A stretch of 64,000 nucleotides of DNA from Asterella californica (Eukaryota > Streptophyta > Marchantiopsida > Marchantiales > Aytoniaceae), in the NCBI GenBank assembly GCA_036924285.1, contig JAYKYS010000012.1, positions 6,262,001 through 6,326,000 on the forward strand, given 5' to 3'. The notes under the pieces were generated by a model. It saw nothing but the letters and a program-made list of their open reading frames with translations, was not told the origin of the DNA and did not search any database. How positions within the stretch are numbered: the stretch's first letter is position 1; the number at the start of each line of letters is the position of its first letter. The translations under genes and the position numbers were made by a program. Below are positions 1 through 11,590 of the stretch, piece by piece.

Positions 1-510
1 CTTCACATTTCCTTCTGGATTATAAGCCATGGTAAGAGCTAACTTGATTCCCCACCTCTTGAAAAACATATCAGCTTTGTGAGCATTCAGTTCTCCACGG
101 TCTGCTGTAATCTTTCCAACACATCCGTATCTGCAGATCACATCTTCAAGTAGAAATCTGCACACCTCTTTTGTAGTGTTTGTGCGTAAAGCGCGTCCTT
201 CGACTTGGTTTGAGATCCTCCCGTGTCAAAACCAAGCATTTCATCTGCCATATCCCAATGGACATCGTAACCAAATCTACTCCCCACTTGTAATGCATTG
301 CAAGTGGATACGTAAGTGAAGTTCATCCCGATGCCGGATGTTAGAGTACATTTGGTAAGTTACATGTCTCTACAAACCGCACTACATCTCTATACATGTT
401 ACGCCACCAATACCTCTCTTTGAGTTCGATAAATGTGACATAAATACCCTGATGTCCAACCCATAAGCTCTCATGGAATTCTTGAATGAGCTAGGTTAGT
501 GAGCTTGCAC
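1..510 (-). pseudogene. Ty3/gypsy integrase fragment
   Basis: Read on the minus strand, this stretch gives integrase-like text through several frames. It starts with LIQEFHESLWVGHQGIY and KERYWWRNMYRDVVRFVETC near 500-370, which is the HHCC-type N-terminal zinc region with the second CxxC lost. It continues with YKWGVDLVTMSIG near 290-250, the first catalytic-core aspartate context, and then RYGCVGKI.ADRGE near 110-85, the second core aspartate. It runs off the left edge of the window. Stops and frame changes interrupt it, so it is not functional. From family knowledge this is the DDE integrase of an LTR retrotransposon, which would insert element DNA into the host genome. It most resembles moss-type gypsy elements as I remember them. 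The gag and RT fragments at 1.1-3.7 kb probably belong to the same family. Confidence 0.75.
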
Positions 511-559
511 CTATCCTTGTTTTGTGTTCGTAACTTTAAAGCAAAAGACAGTGACCTAT

Positions 560-1130
560 GTGGGGATATTCGATCTTAAGGAAATTCAAGTGATTGCTCG
601 TAGAGAGATCATAGTGGTCTTATGAGTCTGTATCGGCGTTTTATGGATCCATATACCATTGTAGTTGGAGTGCGAATGTTGTGAGAGATGGACGAAAGGC
701 TCTACCTACCGCCTAGATTTTGAAGGATGGATCTAAATCAACTCCCACCTGTAAAATTTAACACTGAGTGCGAGATAAGATACATTTGTCGATCCAAAGC
801 CATGTACGAAGTCCTAGTAGCGAGGAACTTCGAGGAGGAATACTATCGAGAGATCATGTCATCGCATATCTTGTTTGTCGTGCCCATGATCATCCAATGT
901 TTTCGTGTAGTTATCTTGATCCTTTACTGAGAGAAAGAAAGTGCTTAGATTTAGAAGAAGTCAGAGAGAAATTACGTGATACTAATCGCTCCGATGTGCA
1001 TCAGTCGCTAGCCACAGTCAGAAAGTACGCCCTTGCTCAAAGAAAATGCTCTCGCTACGACACATTTGGTGCTTCCACTGAGAGCACGCTTTGAGGTGGT
1101 GGAGTGAGTTATTGTCGAGGAGCGTCAAGT
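560..1130 (+). other. Probable retrotransposon leader, degenerate ORFs
   Basis: Between the integrase fragment and gag lie two overlapping open frames, at 727-930 and 768-1094. One reads FEEEYYREIMSS and the other DPLLRERKCLDLEEVREKL. I do not recognise either as a domain. Their position just upstream of gag, in the same orientation, suggests a leader or an N-terminal extension of the gypsy element. This is inference from position only. Confidence 0.3.
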
Positions 1131-1930
1131 ATGAATCTTCTCGAAGCAATGGGGACGACTGGAGGAGGAGTGGACGATCTACTTTGAGCATTGATGATGT
1201 TGTTGAGACAACAACAAGGAGGTGATGTTGGAGAGCAGAAGCCTACAAGAGCTATACAGGCGGTGGTGAAGAAGTTGCGGAGGTTCGATGGAAGAAACAT
1301 CCCGAAGTATGTTCGGGAGTATATTTGTGAGATGGAGATAAATCGTGTACATGAGGGAGAGATGATTTCTAGTTTCAAGTTGGCTATGATACATGAGATC
1401 CGTAGTCAAGTGACAAAGTTGAAGGATGCACATATAAATTTTTGGGAGGAGTATGAGCAGAGGTTGAAGAGTGAGTTTTTTGATGATGATGCTGATAAAG
1501 TAACCAAGAGAACGTTCTTGGAGTGGATAGAGCAGCGTCCGGGGAATGAGATGACACCAAATGAGTTGATGTGTGAGTTTGAGAAACGGTTCTGTCAATT
1601 GTCTTCATCTGAGAGGACGACACTTGACTTAAAGAAGACAGAATTTTTTCTAGAAGCCGTTGACGAAAATCTAGAGGACAAGTTTTTTTTGATGCTAGCA
1701 GACAAAGGAGAAGAAGGAGGAGTGAGCACAGACTGGAGAAAGGTGGAGGAAGCTGTTATCATTCTCACGAAGCAGAAACGTGGTAGAGATAGAGCTGCAA
1801 CCTTGAGGTCTGATGTTTCTTTAGCTCCGTTACCCAAGCTTGCTAGTAGCAAGGCTGAAGATTCTGCAATCGATGAGTTGGTTAAGGGTTTGAGGGAGTT
1901 GAGAATAGAGATGGCAGAGCTAAAGCACAG
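1131..1930 (+). pseudogene. Ty3/gypsy gag (capsid) fragment
   Basis: A long open frame (about 1191 onward) encodes a capsid-like gag segment: RRFDGRNIPKYVREYICEME, then MISSFKLAMIHEIRSQV, the long helical WEEYEQRLKSEFFDDD, and ERTTLDLKKTEFFLEAVDE. Gag proteins of LTR retrotransposons build the virus-like particle that packages element RNA. The family match breaks after MAELK at about 1925. From there the frame runs on through DNA that, on the other strand, encodes reverse transcriptase, so the last 25 or so codons of the open frame (to 2003) are a chance read-through. No zinc knuckle follows. Because gag and pol lie head-to-head rather than in tandem, this is a rearranged fragment, not an intact element. 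Confidence 0.72.
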
Positions 1931-3675
1931 TCTTCTTCTCTGGTTGTACTTGGTTGTACGTAGAATACCCATCCAGGAAGTTGTAGAACTCATGCCCTGC
2001 TAACTGATCTAACACAGAATCTGTGAATGACAAAGGATGATGGTCCTTTTTCGTGGTCAGGTTCAACTTTCGGAAGTCTTGGCACACTCTGATCTTATCT
2101 ATCTGCTTCTTAGAACGATGACAATTGAGGCTATCCACTCACTGCTAAGCACTGGGAAGATGACTCATGCTTCAAATACTGGTCGATTTGGTCTTTAACA
2201 AGAAGCGAGTACTTGAGGTTGAGTCGATACTGGCTCTGCCGAGCAAGAACAACGTGTTCCAATAAGTCAATTCGATGTTCTCCCAATTCTCTAGGTATGC
2301 CCTTCATGTTTCTATGGTCTACGCGAAGACATCTTGAAACTTTATCAGGAGTTCTCTGAAGTCTTCCAACTGTTGGCCCTCGATTATCCTGGAAAGTTTC
2401 AGCTTCTTCTCTGGGCAATCTCCATCTCCTGATGATCATCAGGGTTCATCATTCATTCTGTGTGACTGTATTCATTAGCACTAAAATATTTTGGTTTGGG
2501 AGCTTCTTCCAGATCTGACTCGGCTTTTGACGGATCAGCTAACAGATCTTATGGAGAAAAGACAATACTTTCATCTTCTAGAAGCTCTTCTTCCGAAATT
2601 TCATAGCACTCAATATCTCCGTAGTCCACTTCTTCTTCTTCTTCTGAGATATTTGTAGTACACAAGTAATTTATCACAAACTCATCATATCTTTCATCAT
2701 TGTCAGAAGAAGCAGCTGAGTCTTTTGAGGTGTAGAGGGAGTTTCACCTTGATGTCCAATCTTCACCCAAGAGAGTGAGACTTTGGAATTCTCGCCTTGC
2801 TTGGGTGTGGGATTGGAAAATCTCAAACGATGTCTTCGTCAATCGATATTTACATTTACAACATACAACCAAGGTCTTCCTATCAAAACCTGATATCCAA
2901 CCTTAGCTACAGGTCACAAGATATGTAAGTGAGATAAAAAGATACTCCCCCAATTATCGTCAAGATATCTTTCAATTGTCCCAAAGATCATCTTCTGAAC
3001 TGGTCCGTCATTCTGAGAATCATCGCAGTAGGCTAGAACTCAGTGAAGCCTAGGGCATGTGCAGTTTTTCAGTCATGATGTTGACTCCGGAGTCCGAATC
3101 AATGGGTAACTTCTTCAAAGGACAACCATGGATCTCCATGTCAAGTTCTAGGGCTCCTAAGTCCTCATGCTCTATTCTTAGGTGCTCTGGGAGAGTTTCA
3201 TTTTTCTCCTCTTCCTCGATCTTCGAAGAACGAACTGTAACAACATCCTGTAACCAGCATTATCATCCAGAAGCTGTTGGAAGGTTACATCCACCTTTTG
3301 ATTCCACAAGTCTCGTAAGAAGTCATAAGGAGATCGCTTCGGAAGAGTGACTGCAGTTTCCAACATGGAAGGTCTAGAGACTACTCCTTAGATGGAAGAC
3401 TTGAATTAGATCTTCCTTCGACTGGAAGCTTTTCCTTTGGAACAAGGGCTGCCGTGGTCGGTGGGGAAAGCTTCTGCATTATCTTCTGCCGCTTCTCTAG
3501 TTCTTCTTGCATGATCGCTTCTACTTCTTTTCTGATGTCAGGAGCAAAGTACTTCGGATCTTCTCTGTCATAAGTAGGAGAGGAAGGTCGCTCTGGAGAG
3601 GGTGATCTCTCATTATGCTGCTTCTTCTTCTGAGTCCCTTTGCTTCTCTTACGACAGGATCCTGACTTTCCTCTG
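1920..3675 (-). pseudogene. Ty3/gypsy protease and RT remnant
   Basis: On the minus strand, reading from about 3675 downward, the text runs as follows. First comes an acidic/basic gag tail. Next is a protease-like segment near 3150-3060 (DMEIHGCPLKKLPIDSDSG, aspartic-protease context) and GFDRKTLVVCCKCKYRL near 2900-2850. Then come the pre-RT linker MKGIPRELGEHRIDL with QYRLNLKYSLLVKDQID (2330-2180) and RT motifs KIRVCQDFRKLNLTTKKDHH, DQLAGHEFYNFLDGYSTYNQ (2100-1945). The RT stops just after the first catalytic-Asp block (FLDGYS), where the opposed gag begins. Many stops and frame changes are present. From the family, this polyprotein would process gag-pol and copy the element RNA into DNA. 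Here it is dead. Confidence 0.72.
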
Positions 3676-3679
3676 CTTC

Positions 3680-4056
3680 TATCTAGTTTAAGATAGTCTA
3701 TCTGTTCACAAAGTATTCTATCACTCCCACTCAGTGATTAGTCCTTAACAATCCGAGTTTTGGTAATAAATATTCTGCTTTAAGAGCTGGTAAACTCTTA
3801 GTAAGAATATCAGCTACCATGTCAGCCGTTGGGCTACTAAACTAACACTGTTCTGAGAGTGACTTGATCTTTTATGAAGTGATATCGGATATCTATATGC
3901 TTTGTCTATCATGAAATTTAGTCGTGTCAACTAGGACAATAGCACTTTGATCATCACAAAATAGGATCGTTGGCTGTTCATCCTTCAGTCCAATATTTGT
4001 GAGTAGTTGTCATAGCTAGATCGCTTCTGAAGAACACGTACTCAATGCTACGTACT
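3680..4056 (-). pseudogene. Copia RNase H C-terminal fragment
   Basis: The minus strand from 4056 down gives the characteristic Copia RNase H end: YVALSTCSSEAI, then LKDEQPTILFCDDQSAIVLV, TKFHDRQSI, a broken HIDIRYHF-like block, and TADMVADILTKSLPA with KAEYLLPKLGLLRT. This matches the known order of the Copia pol C-terminus, which degrades the RNA strand of RNA:DNA hybrids. Several internal stops show decay. The last ~215 bp (3680-3895) recur inverted at 4057-4270. It abuts the gypsy remnant at about 3675. Confidence 0.78.
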
Positions 4057-4270
4057 TAGATATCCGATATCACTTCATAAAGAATCAAGTAACTCTCAGA
4101 ACAGTGTTAGTTCAGTAGCCCAACTGCTGACATGATAGCTGATATTCTTACTAAGAGTTTACCAGCTCCTAAAGCAGAATATTTATTACCAAAACTCGGG
4201 TTGTTAAGGACTAGTCACTGAGTGGGAGTGATAGAATACTGTGTGAACAGTAACTATTCTAAACTGGATA
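3680..4270. repeat. Large inverted repeat of Copia sequence
   Basis: 3702-3895 and 4057-4250 are reverse complements over 194 bp with only scattered differences. Weaker similarity extends the arms to about 3680 and 4270. The 161-bp spacer is the contiguous upstream part of the minus-strand Copia RNase H. So one Copia pol end is complete at the left, and a second, 5'-truncated copy of its terminal part points the other way. After 4250 the plus strand would continue into the Copia 3' untranslated region or LTR. Confidence 0.88.
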
Positions 4271-4679
4271 CTGTGAAGAGGCACATACCAGACTTTGCTT
4301 TTGGCTTGGAGTATTCAGCTATCTCTCTCGTTTTCTCTCTCACACATTCTGTGTACTTTTAACAGTTAAGAGTCTTAGAGTGAGTTACCTTAGTTTCCTA
4401 CAGGATCTCAGTTATGAAGATACCCTGGGCTATCGCCTGGTGACCTTATAACACGAAATCCCTCTCAACAGGGACTCCCATGTACATATATCTTCCTCCT
4501 AGGGCCATTCAAACCTTGGTTCTATAGGATTCCATAATTCTTGTAAAAGTTTTTATAGGATTATGTTGTAAATACCGCAGTCATTTAAAATATGCATTGT
4601 ATGTCCATAAACAACATCTCTTGAACACAGTTGAAAAGAAACCAGTCGGGTTACTACACACTTTCTGCAGTCTTTGACT

Positions 4680-4810
4680 AAGTCTGACATTTTGCACTTA
4701 AGTTATTTTAACTTTTTTCGTTTGAATCCTATAAATTTTGTTAGAGGAGATGGTTTGAGTCGTCTTAGTAAAGGTGTCACAGTTGAAACTGTTTTCAAAT
4801 ATTCTTGAAC
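4680..4810 (+). repeat. SINE-like copy 1 (tRNA-derived)
   Basis: This copy contains GGTTTGAGTCG near 4753, close to a pol III B-box (GGTTCGANTCC), preceded by an A-box-like GCACTTAAGTTA about 60 bp upstream. Its right flank resembles the copy at 34.37-34.51 kb, including AGTCG.C.TAG and TTTCAAA. No tRNA acceptor stem can be formed, so it is not a tRNA gene. Confidence 0.4.
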
Positions 4811-5029
4811 TGCAGGAGGGAGTTATGATTTCTGCCAGGCATCTGCGGATGTTTTTTGCCAAAATTGCCTCTAGAAAGATGCCACGTATATTTCTAACTT
4901 GTTTTGTTGTTTGTTTTGCCCGTGAGTTTTTGTAGGTTCTCTCAGCTCCAAACAGAACTAACCGATTGTAAATTACGGTTTATTTTTCTCTCCAACGGTT
5001 CGAGATATGTCCGGTTAACTTTGACACCC

Positions 5030-5115
5030 CTAGTACTATGAGCTTAACTGGGGCAGATATCTTAACATAACTCCTATAGAATGAGATATTGAGTTTGAAT
5101 TTTGAAATGAATCCT
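5030..5115 (+). repeat. SINE-like copy 2 (tRNA-derived)
   Basis: GAGCTTAACTGGGGCAGAT fits an A-box, and GAGTTTGAATTTTG about 50 bp downstream is a degenerate B-box. The intervening ATAACTCCTATAG matches ATAACTCCTGTAA in the copy at 34.4 kb. The shared internal text suggests one dispersed family. Confidence 0.42.
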
Positions 5116-5400
5116 CCCGTCGATGGCTACATAGCCTCACTACCTCCCGACTGGAGAATAGGTCTTGCTAACGCAACATGAATCGCCAGAAGAACGGGTT
5201 CAGCGTATCGATCTGTTTCGGTCGTATAGCTGCTTTGGTATGAATATAAATCTATCATGCTTGTGAGACCATCGATGAATTCTCACCATCCCTGTACAAT
5301 CTCATCTTTATACACCTTAAGAGGTGTTTGGGCTATGCTGAAGGTGAGGAAGAGATTGAGTGATTTAGTCATTCATCTGACCTCGCCGAGGAGCCGATAA

Positions 5401-7849
5401 GTGGCCGCAGATTTGACGTTTCTGTGTCCAGTCACAGCGATGGAGAAGCAAAGAGCAAGCAATCACAGCTCAGAAGCAGCCCGATCTACCTCGGATACAT
5501 TATCTGCAACTTTTACTCGCGAACATATTTCTCTACCTATTCTAAACCTAAGATTCAACTTTTGCCGGATCTTGATCTTGACGAGTTGCATATCAGTTTG
5601 CAGTCTGAAACAGTCCCGTCTTGCCATGTCGCCTTTTGTGTTTGTGTGACGTTTCCGCGTCTGTACAGGAACGCTTCATGCCTTATCGGACAGGACTCGG
5701 CGACCCGAAGGAGTTCTGGCAGGACCAGAAAAACGACCGACTACTAGTCCAACCCGCTTTCAGAGTCAAGCACAAGATAGGCAGCAGCGTCAGTAACAGC
5801 CATATCCTGTAGGCTGTAACTGGTTCCTTATACCTCGGATCTTCTGTATCCAGTACTGTCACACGAGGCGGATGCGTGTCCGAACAAGTAAAGTTGCTAG
5901 TTAGATATGTTATAGATCCACGTCTGTGTAACGTTCGACCGCAGATCACGGAGTCGAGTCGTCCGTCTCTAGCCAATGAATCGCCGAACGTGAACCTCCT
6001 TGAAGATCTTGTACTATATTTGTGTCTCCAGATCCAGTTCGTTAAACTTTCCGCTAATAAACACCAAGGATTTATAACCGTCGGACGGGTTTGGAATAAC
6101 TAACTCGTCTTTGGCAGGCCTCTGCTACTAATCTCAGATTTCAGAATACCGTGGAAACTATTCCAGGCTTGGGTTTGGTAAAATTTGGGCAGCGCTTCCG
6201 CTACTGGTGGTCAAGTCGGAACGCAATAAACCCTGAAGCACCACAGCCAAGACTAGGAAGCCTAGTGGATGCTAAGAAATAGGAAGGTACACCGAAATAG
6301 AGTCAAATCCACACCAATCGCTCCAATCCAACTTTGGCACTCAATCCAAGCTTGCTTATCATATAACAAAGCAAATCACGGGCTCATATACATTACACGG
6401 TGTTTTCTTGCTGACAGGGTCTCGGAGAAACGCTCAGACCGGCAATTCTTCACTGCTACTGGAATTCTCTGATGAGAATTTAGCTTCAGAACTGGAATTT
6501 CTCCAAAAAGCTAGTTTTCTCTCTAAACGCTCTGATTACTGTAAAGACTAAATGAACTCCAGAATTCCTCTGATAACCTCAGCATGTAGCTCTTAACCAA
6601 GGGTTTTCTCTCTGTGTAATCTAGTCTAGAACTATAGTCTGCCAAACGTCTTCTCTGCTCACGCAGTCTGGTCTCTCTGGAAGCCTCCGCTCTGCTCTTG
6701 CTCTCTGGTCCGTCTCTGCTGGTACAGCAAAGTGAAGAATGAAAATAAGTGTCCTCTTTAGGGTTCGCGACCCTGGCTATATACTCTTGCCTTTAGTCCG
6801 CAGTCTCCTGAGCCCGGCAGCCAACACCACGTGTGCTTGTTAAATCATCGCCCCTTTAAAAAGTAAAAGGCGTTACATCTGTATCAACTGTATCCACATC
6901 TAGACAGTATCATGTCGGAAGACGAACTTAGATTCATATGCCAGAAAAGAGTAGAAGCAGAAGTTACCTCAAGGAAATCTTCATTGAAAGTAACCAAACA
7001 ACATAATATCTTGAAACTTCACGGACGCTCCAGTCACTACGAGGCTCACCAGTTAGGTTGAGATGATTTGCGTATAGAAGTCCACAAGCCACTGGAGCTG
7101 AGTCACTTTGGAAACAGCCATGGGAATAACTGAAAATATGGTGAACTGAATCACAGTTCACGAACAAGCTAATACTGCTTACTACTGAGGTGCGGTAAGC
7201 CTACAAAGAACAGCAACAGACTCGACAGAAGTACAAAACAACTTGAAAAGAGCCACTGTTCTTGAAGCAGCCAATATTCTTCGTCGACCGTCTAAAAGGG
7301 ATAGAGAAAATGTGGGCGATGAGCGTATTTGCAAAGGTCCTAGATGTACTGAAAGCTTCTAAGATGTATCATTTGGATAGCTCAAGTAAGGCAAAGGTTA
7401 GCTTCACCACCTTTGACGGAGAACCTTGAAGAACGGTGATCACAGGGAAAGAAAGCCATAGAAAGATCAGGTACGTCACCTGGATACTTCCTTTCCTTTT
7501 CTCAGCAACTCTTCTTGACAATGCCGAGAGAGCGTCCGTCTTAGTTCTTGAAATTGATGTGATTCTTATGTACCGTGGTCCCAGACACGAAACACACACA
7601 TTCTGGACCGTAGCAAAGTCATGAGCCCACTTTTTCCTTCCCTTCCTTCATGTTGTTGGAAACTGGTGAAAGTCCTGGCAGCTTCGGTCCACCATTCTTA
7701 GTCTAGGCTATTAGTACTAATCATATACTCATTGGTTTTTAGATTGAGGAGATGCAGATTTGTATAGAAATTTTGTTCTCAGTCTTTAGGCATTACTTTT
7801 GTATCTACGAGCCCTAAAATTACTTTTTTGCTTTACGTTCAATTTAATA
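5401..7849. other. Unrecognised stretch
   Basis: Short open frames occur on both strands (for example 5424-5747 plus and 5683-5976 minus, the latter with a hydrophobic run IWLLLTLLPILCLTL). None is longer than about 107 codons and I recognise no domain. CT-rich and AT-rich tracts alternate. I see no convincing gene. Confidence 0.4.
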
Positions 7850-8161
7850 TCGCAGCCTTATCAGCTTTCAGTGAATGATACAGACGGTCCTATAGAGGAA
7901 TCCTTTTCAGGAATTGTTTACAGTTCTCGTGGCCTGGCCTTCAGTAGCCAAGCAATGAGAAGGATGGGAAAATGTAGAGATGAGGCTCTTCGGACATTTG
8001 TGAAGAAGAATCCAGCAGAATTCATCCGTCCTCTGGTTGACATTCTTGTTATTTCAGAAGGACTGTACTACAGTATCACGGCCATACACAAGTACTGTAT
8101 GGCCATGAATCATGATGCTGTTGCTGGTCCGGCTATAGCCAAGCAAGAAAAACTGTCCTGA
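7850..8161 (+). CDS. Possible terminal exon, unknown protein
   Basis: An open frame ends in TGA at 8159-8161 and is preceded by a good 3' splice site (T-rich tract ending ATATCGCAG at about 7855). The part after the splice site reads as ordinary soluble protein: LSVNDTDGPIEESFSGIVYS, AMRRMGKCRDEALRTFVKK, IRPLVDILVISEGLYYSI. I do not recognise a family. No upstream exon is evident, so it may be an orphan or captured exon, or chance. The stretch near 8075-8105 contains a small inverted repeat (GGCCATAC...GTATGGCC). Confidence 0.3.
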   Translation, partial: SQPYQLSVNDTDGPIEESFSGIVYSSRGLAFSSQAMRRMGKCRDEALRTFVKKNPAEFIRPLVDILVISEGLYYSITAIHKYCMAMNHDAVAGPAIAKQEKLS

Positions 8162-8847
8162 AAGCCTCATTTATAACTGTTACGTCTTGTCTCTTTGATC
8201 TGGACACAACGCAGTCATGAAGGACATGGTTAAAAAACATAATGGTACCATAACTGAGTTGCATGACAAACATGTGGTATGACACGATATACGTACTGAA
8301 GTATATACTCTAGATAAGGTTGCATGGTAGTTGGCATCAATACATGTTACATATTTTGGTACTAGTTATTTACGACGCAGATCATGAATAATGAAATATC
8401 ATACTCACGGCTCATTGCCTGGGTCTCTTATTCCTCCCACCCTTTAACCACTCTGGAAATGACTTCTGGAAAACAAGCATCAACTCAAAGACTAACCATC
8501 TTTTATTTTAGAGCAAGAGCAATCTTGCTGCTGAGTTTGTAGTAGTGTTCTACGTTTCTTGCTGTCTGTATCCAAATGATTCTTTCTGTTTACTTTTAAG
8601 AATATAAAATGAAATAACTATTATTATTTCCTTTTGAACAATTTCAGTTATAAAATTGAATTTAATCTTATTCTTCTTGAACTGTCTTGTCTCAATTTTT
8701 GTTGAAAAATATTCTCGAATGATATTTTATGTCATTGTTATATATTTTTTCTGAAATAAAAGAAAACTGTAACAAAGATCAATTTTTATCCTCACACTCG
8801 CTTGTCTTTTTCTCCTCTGTTCTTGGTTAGATTAATGTTTTGGAAGG
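8162..8847. other. AT-rich stretch, no gene seen
   Basis: The sequence is strongly AT-rich, with no open frame of note and no recognisable element. Confidence 0.5.
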
Positions 8848-9001
8848 ATATACACCGAACTACATAAAAGACAAATATAGTTCTCTTTTGGTAATCTGAT
8901 AAAAATTTATCCAATTGGTAAAATGTAATCGTACCAAGATTACCAGGTGACCAGATTACAATAGAGGAATCAGTCGTTCAGTGTATATCGTTCAGTGTAT
9001 A
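8848..9001. repeat. Fold-back element, MITE-like
   Basis: GATATACACCGAAC at 8848-8861 is the inverse of GTTCAGTGTATATC at 8976-8989, with 13 of 14 bases pairing. A second partial end, GTTCAGTGTATA, follows at 8990. Inner sequence also pairs (TGGTAATCTG against CCAGATTAC). The size (~150 bp) and terminal inverted repeats suggest a MITE. No target-site duplication is visible. Confidence 0.45.
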
Positions 9002-10554
9002 GCCAGAGTATGACTACAAGACCCAGAAGACTTTATTTTGGGGGTTTACTAAATTTCTCATAAATTTAACCATTATGCAAAAAATACTTTTGATCAGTAC
9101 GTTTTTATCTTAATTTGGAATCCGTGAACTAAGCAATCAAAGTAAAGCTATTCACCAGCTTTACAAGTTAGGATTTATCTCGAAATAAACTATGAAATGT
9201 TAAGATGAAGATTTTGGGGTTTCTTGGAGAAAAAAAAATCTTTTCTTTTTAAGGAGAAGAAAAGGAATATCTCTTTTATGCTTTTATAATCATACCCAAG
9301 GTTTAAAGGATAGCAGGAACGCCTGCCAAGAGTGGGTTTTGGGTGTAAGGGACTTACCCGAGGCGAAAGCTGAGGGGAGTCTTGAAACAGTCCTTAACCC
9401 ACTATGGTGCAAATTCTCCTTCAGCGTAAAACCTACATGAGAAAACATTTCAAAATTTCATAACCACACACGTGGCGCGCAAGCGTACACGCGCGAAACA
9501 CCTCTGAAGCATTATGGGATTTAAGGACCAAAGAGTTACATTATGCGAGTGAGATGTTTTTCTCAAAATGCTTTACTGCATGGAAAAGCAGGGTCAGATG
9601 TTGTCAACTGGAGAGCATAGAAGCTGAGGATAAACCACGTTGTTTCCAAGGACCTCTTTTTGCAGTCTGCCTGACCTATCCTGCAAGACGTGCCTCAGAG
9701 AGCACCTAGTACGCATTTTCTTTCTTCTTTCTCTCATTTCCTTTCGTTGGAGTATTTTACTGACCACTTACGAATCACACCAACCGTAGAAAACATTACG
9801 AGGCAAGACCTTCAAGCAGCTTATTTACACTCTTGAGCTTAACACAGTGCTCTGTTGATTTGCATGAAGACCCGATGTGCAATCCTAGTAATGTATCACC
9901 GCAGGCTATGGGGGCTCTTGCCGAAATGCAGTAGTATGTCTAAGATGGATTCTATGGGAGCCAAGAATAATCTCTTGAATGGCAAACAACAGGATCTGAT
10001 GCATTTTCCAACACTTCGACGGTTTCATACGGAGTATATAGTGACTTTCAATAGTAGTTCACTATATACTCAATCTGGTCTCAAATTTCCGGACTGCTTA
10101 ACAGAGCATATGCTGTTTCGTGAGCTGTTTTCACTGCTGTCAAGAGATTACAATCACAGGATCATCATACCGTTCTTACGAGTATAAATATCTTACCGAT
10201 TGGCAAGGTTCAGTGCAGAATCAGTCTTAGACTTGAGAGGAGAAAGTGGAGCGAGTTATAATTCCGAAGGTGGTTATAAGTGCAGAAGGAACAATATGCG
10301 AGAGATACACGAAGCAAGAGCAATTACAGTGTGTGCAGAATGTACCTCAAAGTCTACTTGCTGAAGTGGTTAGAGCATGGGTGAAGACGTCTTCGCCCTT
10401 CTCTCGAAAATTTCTCGCCTCCTACTCCTCCTTGGAGTTCTTTGCTGTCACTCGAAATAACATTCCATTTGACTGTTACATTCCATACTTACTCTTACTT
10501 TGGGGAGCGTTCATATTATTCACTTCCTCATCTTCAGATGGAAGAGGTATATGC
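9002..10554. other. Unrecognised stretch
   Basis: No gene is supported. Open frames at 9855-10187 and 10246-10617 lack recognisable domains, and the latter runs into a dispersed repeat. A small hairpin at 10,032-10,071 is listed separately. Confidence 0.4.
10032..10071. repeat. Short perfect hairpin
   Basis: 13-bp perfect arms, GAGTATATAGTGA (10,032-10,044) and its reverse complement (10,059-10,071), flank a 14-nt loop. It is one of the short inverted duplications in this window. Confidence 0.8.
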
Positions 10555-10850
10555 ACGTTACTGATTTTATTTCTTATCCTCTTGGAAGAGTTAGGTTATA
10601 AATTAAAGATTTTTTAATTAAATTAATTATTTGTTGAGTAATTGCTTTATGGTTACATGAGAGTTTTTTCGCGAGTTACACTTATGGTTTAAGTTTTTCC
10701 CCAACAAGTGTAGTGCTGCATGCATGCACTCTTAAGTTCACAAAGAACTATTATATTTAGAAAATTAAATTTAATACTTCAAATTTAGAAATTTAGCTTT
10801 TAGTTACATTCAGAAATGTAAGTTTGGATGCTTGTTCTAAAGCCACGTTT
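10555..10850 (+). repeat. Dispersed repeat R, copy 1
   Basis: This copy shares GAGTTAGGTTATAAATTAAAG, then TCGCGAGTTACACTTATGG and a run of AAATTTAG motifs, with the copies at 36.01-36.30 kb (minus) and 60.60-60.96 kb (plus). It is non-coding and AT-rich. The type is unknown. It could be a non-autonomous transposon. Confidence 0.5.
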
Positions 10851-11581
10851 GATGTTCCGTATTCTTTCTATTGTATTTCCCAGACATGAGTAAATTTTTG
10901 TAAAAAGCTAGTTGATAGTAAAAGAGTCTCCTGTCTTAGAGACATACACAGACAGGAACTACGTAGGAGGATCATGATGGAACCGTAGAGACAAAAAGCA
11001 ACGAATGGGTCCGTACCGTGTGGTTAACCGTGCGTGGTAACTCGAGAACTCAACTGGTTTTAGGGTAAAAGCAGCAGCATGGCGGTACGAACTGACCGGG
11101 TGCGGTTAGCTAGAGTCCAAAAAGGGGTGGGACTCGATGGCAGGTCCTGACTCTTGCGTAACCACCTCGGGTCAAAAAGTCGGGCTACCGTAGCGGCAAG
11201 CAATGTGGTGTGCGGTCCCCTAAGAAGGAAGGGGACATATGGTGGACGTGGCTGACAGAGGAGGTACTGCTGGCTCAACAAGAGCCCTCCGCTACGTTGT
11301 CGGTGAAGCAGGTAATCTGTGCGCAGCAGCTACGTAGGAGACCAGTGATTGAGGAACATCCTCGTAGCGTTGTTCTTTCCCGTTCCATATCTTTATGCTT
11401 CGAAACTGCACCGATGTAGAGGTCGAGTTCGAAGTAGGTAGACTCCAGTGGGCTACCTTTTACCTGAGTTTCGTTTCTGCAGTAACTTGCATCACCGGCC
11501 TACTGTAGATACTCATCAAATACTGATGCGTAACTTACACCTTTCTTATCCTCTAAATCTCTATTTATTTTCAACTTAACA
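10851..11581. other. Unrecognised stretch with a GC-rich island
   Basis: About 10,920-11,460 is clearly more GC-rich than its surroundings and holds short frames on both strands (11,060-11,281 minus, 11,210-11,419 plus). Neither gives a recognisable protein. It could be an old exon or an element fragment. Confidence 0.3.
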
Positions 11582-11590
11582 CTTTTTGAA

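Larger units (their letters stand above)
4271..5400. other. Non-coding stretch, probable Copia tail plus SINEs
   Basis: No coding frame is supported. Just after the inverted Copia end comes a CT-rich tract (near 4320-4360) and then AT-rich sequence, which could be Copia 3' untranslated or LTR DNA. I could not find a matching second LTR. Two tRNA-like short repeats are annotated separately. Confidence 0.5.

Noticed and set aside
1930..2003. C-terminal 25 codons of the gag frame as native gag
   Set aside because: The other strand of this DNA encodes the RT block FLDGYSTYNQ, so the frame only reads through the junction by chance.
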